From contig CP126121.1 of the NCBI GenBank assembly GCA_030123625.1, positions 2,582,179-2,646,178 of the forward strand: 64,000 nt of DNA, in the 5' to 3' direction. The stretch is from Nitrospira sp. (GTDB lineage: Bacteria > Nitrospirota > Nitrospiria > Nitrospirales > Nitrospiraceae). The stretch's first letter is position 1; every line of letters starts with the position of its first letter. Under the pieces are notes generated by a model. The model saw only the letters and a list, made by a program, of their open reading frames with translations. It searched no databases and was not told the DNA's origin. Positions 58,493-64,000 of this stretch are shown here, piece after piece. The position numbers were made by a program, and so were the translations under genes.

Positions 58493-59035
58493 AGACTGTC
58501 AGATCCGTTGTCAGCAATAAGCTATACTAAGAAGGTGCTGTTGGTCTGACCATGCGAAAGGATCGTTCGATCACCCCATTTCGCATTCATCAGAATTTTG
58601 AGGACAGCGGGATTACTCGGAGATGACTCGATCGTCTCCGCAGCCTATGAGCCGTATGGTCAGCCTTCTTCCTCATAGGACTTATGCACCCGTTTGCGGT
58701 TAATCCATAGGCCACACGTCGCAGTATCAAAAGGAGTAGGAATAGCTAAAGCTTGCCATTAGATCTAACTCCATGCAGTCGTTTTCAGCGGCGCTAATAG
58801 TACCATGAGGCTCGGTTTAAGTGGAGCAGTCTAGGGGCTCCATGCGTCCCGACGAGGTATAAGCAGTAGGTGTGTAAATGAGATGAAGGCGGTCCCGCCC
58901 ATCTCGAAGGCTTCTGTCGAACAATGAAATCTTAGCATCGTACGACAAATACCTTTCAGGCCTCTGGCAGAGTCACAGCAATGAAATTGCCGTGTCGATA
59001 GACGGCTCGCGATCGTTCCGTTAGAATCCGGGTCC
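58493..59035. other. Intergenic region containing a transposase fossil
   Basis: 543 bp without a live gene. The IS3 fragment described next lies inside. A few T-rich and palindromic bits show no strong promoter for murJ. Confidence 0.5.
58662..58707 (-). pseudogene. Fossil of an IS3-family orfB transposase
   Basis: On the minus strand the bases read WINRKRVHKSYEEEG followed by a stop, a close match to the conserved W-x-V/I-N-R-K-R-V-x-R-L-Y-x-E-E-G-L segment of IS3-type integrases. Flanking bases in other frames also recall the family. Everything else of the element is gone. Confidence 0.55.
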
Positions 59036-60649
59036 ATGTCAGAGCCCATCGTGTCGACCGGCGCTCCTGCGAAACTTCAAGACGAGAATCAATCGGTCGT
59101 CAAAGCGGCTGGGGTGATCGGCGTCGCCACATTTTCCAGCCGTATCCTCGGCTTCATCCGCGACATGGTATTGGCCAGGTTGTTCGGGGCGACGCCGGCT
59201 GCGGACGCTTTTTTCATCGCGTTCCGCATCCCCAGCCTCCTCCGCGAGCTGTTTGCCGAGGGCTCGATGTCATCCGCCTTCATTCCCGTGTACACGGAAT
59301 ACCGAACGACACGGAGCAAACAGGAGGCATGGGAACTCGCCAGCGCGGTCTTCACGACGCTCCTGACCATCGTCACGCTGGTGACGATGGTCGGGATTGT
59401 GGCCGCTCCCTGGCTTGTCCAGCTGCTCGCGCCGGGATTTCAAGACAATCCCGACAAACTCGCCCTCACGACGTTGCTCGCCCGAGTCATGTTTCCGTAT
59501 CTGCTGTTCATCAGCTTGGCGGCCTTGGCCATGGGCATTCTGAATTCTGTACGAGCTTTTGCAGCGCCGGCCTTCTCACCGCTTTTCCTGAATATCTTTA
59601 TCATTGTCGGCGCCGCTTGGCTGGCTCCGCATTTGGAAGAACCGATCATCGGGGTGGCGATCGGCGTGGTGGCAGGAGGGGCGGCCCAGTTCGCCATGCA
59701 GCTTCCCAGCCTGAAACTGCGGGGATTGCTGTTCGGCTTTCGATTCGAGCCGGGCCATCCGGGCTTGCGCCGGATCGGCGCATTAATGGTGCCCACGCTG
59801 CTCGGCCTGTCCGTGACTCAGATCAATCTGACGGTGAGTACGGTATTGGCGTCGTTCTTTGCCGGCGGACCGACCTATCTGTTTTACGGCATGCGGCTGA
59901 TTCAATTTCCACTCGGAATCTTCGGGGTGGCCTTGGCGACGGCGATTTTACCGACGTTATCATCCCAAGCGGCGCGAGGCGCGTTGGACGAACTGCGCAC
60001 CACGCTCGGGTTCGGTTTGCGCATGATTCTCTTCATCATCGTGCCGGCGATGGTGGGTTTGATCTTGCTGCGCATACCGATCGTGCATCTTTTTTTCGAG
60101 CATGGCACGTTCACCGCGCAAGACACGGCAGAGACCGCGTTGGCGGTTCTCTGCTATGCGGTCGGCTTGTGGGCATTCGGGGGCGTCCGTATCATTGTCT
60201 CGGCGTTCTATTCGATGCAAGATACCAAGACGCCGGCCATTTCGGCGGCGGTCGCGCTGGCGGCGAATATCCTCTTCTCGCTGGTGTTGATGTCTGTACT
60301 TGGCGCGGCCGGTTTGGCGCTCGCCACGGCATTGGCGTCCATGGTCAACGGAGTCATTCTGGTAGCGGTATTGAATCGGAGACTGGGCGGAGTTGACTGG
60401 GGAGCGGTGGGACGCTCTTCCCTTCGAGTCCTCGCAGCATGTATTCCGCTGATCATCGCATGCTGGTGGATGGCTGGAGCAGAGATATGGACCCACCCTG
60501 CCGAATGGGTCATGAAATCCGTGATGCTTTTTGCATCTGTGGGGTTGAGTGTCGGGGGATATCTCGGTGTTCATGTGTTGCTTCGGTCGGAGGAACTCGG
60601 GGTCGTGTGGGGAATGGTACGAAACAAATTGGGTCGCTTGACGGCATAA
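59036..60649 (+). CDS. murJ: Lipid II flippase MurJ
   Basis: 537 residues with fourteen predicted hydrophobic segments. KAAGVIGVATFSSRILGFIR and DMVLARLFGATPAADAFFIA are the family signature (xxxxxxxTxxSRxxGxxRxxxxAxxFGAGxxxDAFxxAF), followed by FRIPSLLRELFAEGSMSSAF. LVPTLLGLS-type repeats and YGMRLIQFPLGIFGVALATA are conserved. It turns lipid II to the periplasmic face for peptidoglycan synthesis. No Shine-Dalgarno is obvious. Starts a run with ogt on the same strand. Confidence 0.95.
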   Translation: MSEPIVSTGAPAKLQDENQSVVKAAGVIGVATFSSRILGFIRDMVLARLFGATPAADAFFIAFRIPSLLRELFAEGSMSSAFIPVYTEYRTTRSKQEAWELASAVFTTLLTIVTLVTMVGIVAAPWLVQLLAPGFQDNPDKLALTTLLARVMFPYLLFISLAALAMGILNSVRAFAAPAFSPLFLNIFIIVGAAWLAPHLEEPIIGVAIGVVAGGAAQFAMQLPSLKLRGLLFGFRFEPGHPGLRRIGALMVPTLLGLSVTQINLTVSTVLASFFAGGPTYLFYGMRLIQFPLGIFGVALATAILPTLSSQAARGALDELRTTLGFGLRMILFIIVPAMVGLILLRIPIVHLFFEHGTFTAQDTAETALAVLCYAVGLWAFGGVRIIVSAFYSMQDTKTPAISAAVALAANILFSLVLMSVLGAAGLALATALASMVNGVILVAVLNRRLGGVDWGAVGRSSLRVLAACIPLIIACWWMAGAEIWTHPAEWVMKSVMLFASVGLSVGGYLGVHVLLRSEELGVVWGMVRNKLGRLTA

Positions 60650-60661
60650 CAAGGAGCGTCT

Positions 60662-61183
60662 ATGCGGTGTGCGATGATCTTTCGTTCGTCCTGGGGTTGG
60701 ATGGGAATCGCGGAATCCACAAAAGGGATTCAAGCGATCGTGTTGCCGAAACAGTCGAAGCGGGCTGTCGAATTCGATCTCAGAGTACAGTGTGATGGGC
60801 CATTGCAACAAGGGAAATCTGCGCAACTGGAAGAAGCCCGCCGGCAGCTGCTCGATTATCTTGCCGGGAGACGGAATACCTTTGATGTGCCGCTTGATCT
60901 GTCGCAGGGGACATCGTTCCAACGGCAAGTATGGCGGACGTTGCAGCGGGTACCGTATGGAAAGCTCCGTTCATACCAATGGATTGCCGCACGGGTTGGA
61001 GGCAGGCACTACGCCCGGGCGGTCGGCAATGCGGTGGGCGCCAATCCGTTGCCGATCGTCGTCCCTTGTCACCGAATTGTCGCCCACGATGCCTCGCTCG
61101 GCGGGTTCTCGGGAGGACTATCGATGAAACGCAAGCTGCTCTCCCTCGAAGGGACGCTGCGTTGTTTGAAATCTGGTCATTAG
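60662..61183 (+). CDS. ogt: Methylated-DNA-protein-cysteine methyltransferase
   Basis: 173 residues. TSFQRQVWRTLQRVPYGKLR then SYQWIAARVGGRHYARAVGN and ANPLPIVVPCHRIVAHDAS; Cys136 in PCHRIV is the suicide acceptor. GGFSGGLSMKRKLLSLEG closes the domain. It takes methyl from O6-methylguanine. The first ~35 residues (MRCAMIFRSSWGWMGIAEST) fold into the usual N-terminal sheet. Follows murJ by 12 bp with AAGGAG. Confidence 0.95.
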   Translation: MRCAMIFRSSWGWMGIAESTKGIQAIVLPKQSKRAVEFDLRVQCDGPLQQGKSAQLEEARRQLLDYLAGRRNTFDVPLDLSQGTSFQRQVWRTLQRVPYGKLRSYQWIAARVGGRHYARAVGNAVGANPLPIVVPCHRIVAHDASLGGFSGGLSMKRKLLSLEGTLRCLKSGH

Positions 61184-61261
61184 TCATTGATCAATGGTCA
61201 AGGACGAAGATGCCGATACAGATGATCCACAACGAATGACCATTGCCCTATCGATCTCACC

Positions 61262-61711
61262 ATGAAAGCCGTCCTTCAGCGTGTGACCAGTGCCTCCGTC
61301 GAAGTGGATGGCAAAGTCGTGGGCCGGATCCAACATGGCTTGATGGTCTTGTTGGGTGTCGCAAAAGGCGATGACGAATCTGACGCACGGTATGTGGTCG
61401 ACAAGATTCGGAACCTCCGCATGTTCGCCGATGATCAAGGAAAAATGAATCGATCATTGACGGATGTGGGTGGCACTGTGTTGTTGGTCTCCCAATTCAC
61501 TCTGCTGGGCAAGACCGACAACGGCCGCCGCCCCAGCTTTGAGGGGGCTGCTCCTCCCGATTTGGCCAAGCGTCTCTATGAACGGATTGCGGCTGATCTG
61601 CGGGCATGTGGGACGTCGGTGGAGATGGGAGTTTTTGCCGCGCATATGCAGGTGGCCTTGGTGAACGACGGGCCCGTGACCTTTGTGGTAGACAGCAGGG
61701 ATGCGCGTTAG
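61262..61711 (+). CDS. dtd: D-aminoacyl-tRNA deacylase
   Basis: 149 residues, the usual size. MKAVLQRVTSASVEVDGKVV, VLLVSQFTLLGKTDNGRRPS (SQFTLL motif) and QVALVNDGPVTFVVDS (Gly-cis-Pro motif, here DGPVT). The enzyme removes D-amino acids and glycine from mischarged tRNA. No Shine-Dalgarno stands out. A short run of similar words (TCATTAGTCATTGATCAATG) lies between it and ogt. Confidence 0.96.
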   Translation: MKAVLQRVTSASVEVDGKVVGRIQHGLMVLLGVAKGDDESDARYVVDKIRNLRMFADDQGKMNRSLTDVGGTVLLVSQFTLLGKTDNGRRPSFEGAAPPDLAKRLYERIAADLRACGTSVEMGVFAAHMQVALVNDGPVTFVVDSRDAR

Positions 61712-61828
61712 TCTCGACTCAAGGTCCAGCGGAGGAGTTCCGATAGGATCAACAAGAGTGGAAACCGGTTCGTAGTCAAGATCTGGTATACTGAGTTCAA
61801 GCCTCATCGGCCTTCGCAGGAGGTGGAG

Positions 61829-62395
61829 ATGAGCACTCAAGTTCCTCAACGGCACCCGCTCCGGCAACTCTTCGGTGCATTGACCGAAAAGAGCTTCACG
61901 GAACACCTTGGCTGGCCCGATGCCAAGGTCACCTCGTACGTCTCCGACCTGTTGGTCGATTTTACCCATACGGATCAGCTCTATAAGATTAGAAATCGAC
62001 AGAACCAGCCGGTCGATAGCGTCGTCGATTTGCTCTTCGAGTCGGAAGTCATGCTCGAAGCCCAGTCGCTGGACCGTGAACGGGATGTCCATCGTCACAT
62101 CGGCGATTTCACGCTGTTCATGGCCGGACTCTTTCCCGAATACCTTCGACGGCTCAAATCGGCCGGGCGTATCTATCACAAGGACTTCCTTGTGGACTAT
62201 GTGAAGACGGGGAAACGGTCCTACGGGATCGTCGCGCAAATCGGCCGCGATGATGCCGAAAGCAATTTGCCCTTGTTTCAAAAATTATCCGAAAACTTTG
62301 AACTCTGCGTAACGGGTCTGGGGTTTGTGCGGTCCGATCTGGATCGCATGCAGAATCCAGCCTATCGAAAGACCCGGGATCTGCTCTTGAATTGA
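61829..62395 (+). CDS. Conserved-type hypothetical protein
   Basis: 188 residues from ATG 61829, fixed by AGGAGG; the frame's earlier GTG lies in the ribosome-binding site. Mostly helical: FTEHLGWPDAKVTSYVSDLL, DRERDVHRHIGDFTLFMAGL, FPEYLRRLKSAGRIYHKDFL and NLPLFQKLSENFELCVTGLG. Soluble. Looks like a well-kept single-copy gene but I do not know a family. Overlaps the asparaginase start by 4 bp, so the two are coupled. Confidence 0.75.
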   Translation: MSTQVPQRHPLRQLFGALTEKSFTEHLGWPDAKVTSYVSDLLVDFTHTDQLYKIRNRQNQPVDSVVDLLFESEVMLEAQSLDRERDVHRHIGDFTLFMAGLFPEYLRRLKSAGRIYHKDFLVDYVKTGKRSYGIVAQIGRDDAESNLPLFQKLSENFELCVTGLGFVRSDLDRMQNPAYRKTRDLLLN

Positions 62396-63276
62396 AATCC
62401 GTTCGTCCCATCATTCTTGCGCACGGGGGTGCCGGCTCCCGCGCCATGACCTCACCACAAGCCGCGTGCTTACGTGCCGCTTTGCAAGTCGGCTATCATT
62501 TACTGGATCGCGGCAGCTCGGCATTGATTGCTGTCGAACACACCATTCGGGTTCTCGAGCGTAGCGGCCTCTTCAATGCCGGAAAAGGATCGCGGCTGCA
62601 ACTGGATGGCGTCCGGAGAATGGATGCGTCCATTATGGAAGGGGATAGCCTGCGCGCCGGGGCGGTGGCTTCTCTTGAAGGGATTGTGCATCCCATCACC
62701 GTGGCGCGCCTCGTGATGGAAGAAACGGATCATGTCCTGCTCGTAGGGCCGATGGCTAAGAAGTTTGCCGAGTATTTCAAGATGGAGCGTCAGCAACCTC
62801 CGACTCCACGGCTCATGTCGTCGTATGGTTCTGTGCTCAAGCGGATGAAAGCGACGAAAAATCGACATGGGACGGTCGGGGCCGTCGCACTCGATCGAAC
62901 GGGGACAGTCGCCGCCGGCGCTTCGACGGGCGGGATCGATCGTATGTTGCCTGGGCGAGTCGGAGATACGCCGCTCGTCGGCTGCGGGGTGTATGCGGAT
63001 AATGAAACGGGCGCCGTCTCAATGACGGGATGGGGTGAGAGCATCATCCGCCTGGCGGTGGCCAAAGAAATTTGCGATCGATTAGCTCAAGTGAAGACAC
63101 CGGCGATGGCGGCACGGCTCGTTTTGCGGAAGCTGGTTGCTCGGATCGATGGATCTGCGGGGTGTCTGGTCCTCACTCCTCAAGGACAATTTACCATTCG
63201 CCATTCCACCAATTACATGATAGCCGGATGGTGGAATGGAAAAGGGTATCCGACAGTGGGAGATAAATTTCAATGA
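62392..63276 (+). CDS. Ntn-type isoaspartyl peptidase/L-asparaginase
   Basis: 294 residues from TTG 62392, which overlaps the preceding stop. RPIILAHGGAGS is the family start. RHGTVGAVALDRTGTVAAGA contains the autocatalytic junction Gly-Thr161, which becomes the N-terminal nucleophile. STGGIDRMLPGRVGDTPLVG then CGVYADNETGAVSMTGWGES are conserved. It splits Asn or beta-aspartyl dipeptides after self-cleavage into two subunits. Coupled to the VOC gene by an ATGA overlap. Confidence 0.92.
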   Translation: MKSVRPIILAHGGAGSRAMTSPQAACLRAALQVGYHLLDRGSSALIAVEHTIRVLERSGLFNAGKGSRLQLDGVRRMDASIMEGDSLRAGAVASLEGIVHPITVARLVMEETDHVLLVGPMAKKFAEYFKMERQQPPTPRLMSSYGSVLKRMKATKNRHGTVGAVALDRTGTVAAGASTGGIDRMLPGRVGDTPLVGCGVYADNETGAVSMTGWGESIIRLAVAKEICDRLAQVKTPAMAARLVLRKLVARIDGSAGCLVLTPQGQFTIRHSTNYMIAGWWNGKGYPTVGDKFQ

Positions 63277-63719
63277 GCAATAGTTTGTTTCATCTAGCGT
63301 TTCCAATTCATGATATTGAAGCCACGCTTCGGTTCTACGCCGATGGTCTTGGCTGTACCGTCGGGCGTCGATCGAAACATGCTGTTACGCTCGGTCTGGC
63401 CGGCCATCAACTCGTCGCGCATCTTGTGCCGGAACAGCCTTCGAAGCAGAAAGGAATCTACCCCAGTCATTTCGGGCTGGTGGTTCTTTCACTGGAAGAA
63501 TGGCAGGCGTTGGCTGATCTGGCCAAGGCAAAGAGTCTTCCATTCTACCAGCAGCCGCGTGTGCGATTTCCTGGCACGCGCATAGAGCATCGCACGTTCT
63601 TTCTGGAAGACCCGTCCCATAACTTGCTCGAATTCAAACACTACATCTACGAATCGGCCATCTTCGGCGAGCAGGATTTTACGGAGGTGGGTGACACGGG
63701 CGCTGAATCGACGGACTAA
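63273..63719 (+). CDS. VOC-superfamily (glyoxalase/dioxygenase fold) protein
   Basis: 148 residues. FHLAFPIHDIEATLRFYADG opens the first beta-alpha-beta-beta-beta unit and FFLEDPSHNLLEFKHYIYES closes the second; FHLA (His) and LLEFK (Glu) are the metal ligands. The group includes glyoxalases and dioxygenases; substrate unknown. ATG lies in the stop of the asparaginase gene (ATGA). Confidence 0.9.
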   Translation: MSNSLFHLAFPIHDIEATLRFYADGLGCTVGRRSKHAVTLGLAGHQLVAHLVPEQPSKQKGIYPSHFGLVVLSLEEWQALADLAKAKSLPFYQQPRVRFPGTRIEHRTFFLEDPSHNLLEFKHYIYESAIFGEQDFTEVGDTGAESTD

Positions 63720-63815
63720 CGCGGGTTAGCGGAAATCCAGCCTGTCTTCTGACAGAACATTTTTGCAATGTACGCGGGTTCTTGCTGTCTTTTCCCCATC
63801 GTAGATGGTAAAGAG

Positions 63816-64000
63816 ATGAACATGTCGCAGCCCCCAACACCGGCTGTTCCGATTAAACCAAGTGCCCGTAAGGCGGCTGTGCGCGGTCAGTTGGAGCGGC
63901 TCGGCCTCAAAGTGTCTGCTGGGCACGAATACCGGCTTGAGGAGGCGCTTCTGCCTGGTATTACGTCGGCACAGGCCCGCGAAGCGCTAAAAGCTGTGTC
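63816..64000 (+). CDS. Hypothetical protein, cut by the window end
   Basis: Starts at ATG 63816 or 63822 after GGTAAAGAG and is open to the last base (about 60 residues). MSQPPTPAVPIKPSARKAAV then RGQLERLGLKVSAGHEYRLE and EALLPGITSAQAREAL. Basic, helical, probably soluble. Family unknown from this much. Confidence 0.55.
   Translation, partial: MNMSQPPTPAVPIKPSARKAAVRGQLERLGLKVSAGHEYRLEEALLPGITSAQAREALKAV

Noticed and set aside
1..64000. CRISPR array
   Set aside because: No set of regularly spaced identical repeats was found; the repeats seen are 6-7 bp tandems, terminal inverted repeats or pairs of diverged blocks.

Overview
The window reads as chromosome of a Gram-negative, diderm bacterium of moderately high GC. 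LpxC, LptE, MurJ, bactofilin, LemA and outer-membrane/lipoprotein genes show an LPS-bearing double membrane, and the set of housekeeping genes is bacterial throughout. The overall flavour (leuS-lptE-holA-rpsT-pyrF block, many lipoproteins, MauG-type peroxidase, three-gene succinate dehydrogenase) suggests a Nitrospira-like member of the Nitrospirota. That assignment is inference from general resemblance; no marker in the window proves it.

Layout. 1-500: end of a sugar-nucleotide epimerase-like gene and a rhodanese. 650-2960: an AT-rich accessory locus with a probable restriction endonuclease convergent to a methyltransferase that carries its own N-terminal XRE regulator, plus an AbrB-type regulator. 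2989-7851: aat, an exported protein, an ECF sigma/anti-sigma pair and a lipoprotein with an internally duplicated domain. 8.1-9.5 kb: a small accessory insert bounded by a duplicated der 3' end, holding a UPF0175 antitoxin, a toxin stub and a frameshifted lipoprotein. 9.5-18.96 kb: core genes (der, YrfG-like phosphatase, outer-membrane barrel, methyltransferase, leuS, lptE, holA, rpsT, pyrF, tRNA-His).

19.1-31.5 kb is a low-density accessory island: two His-rich proteins (one frameshifted), two copies of a block with a small gene and an integrase N-terminal fragment, a second ~185-bp direct repeat, a VapB-like antitoxin with a VapC stub, several exported proteins and microproteins too short for ordinary gene calling.

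32-64 kb returns mostly to ordinary genome: flavoprotein, two MscS channels, exonuclease III, di-haem peroxidase, two SUMF1-fold proteins lacking the usual cysteines, a ParB-domain protein, pterin dehydratase, suhB, a HARE-HTH regulator with a striking promoter/operator, lpxC, the sdhC-sdhA-sdhB operon, a zinc-ribbon/PilZ protein, a LemA/TPM membrane cluster, bactofilin, an acyltransferase/SGNH protein, murJ, ogt, dtd, an Ntn asparaginase and a VOC protein.

Common themes: (i) several genes have a -10 box only 6-9 nt before the start codon and no Shine-Dalgarno, i.e. probable leaderless mRNAs; (ii) antitoxins survive next to truncated toxins; (iii) short non-triplet tandem repeats sit at gene starts; (iv) two genes are broken by single-base shifts.
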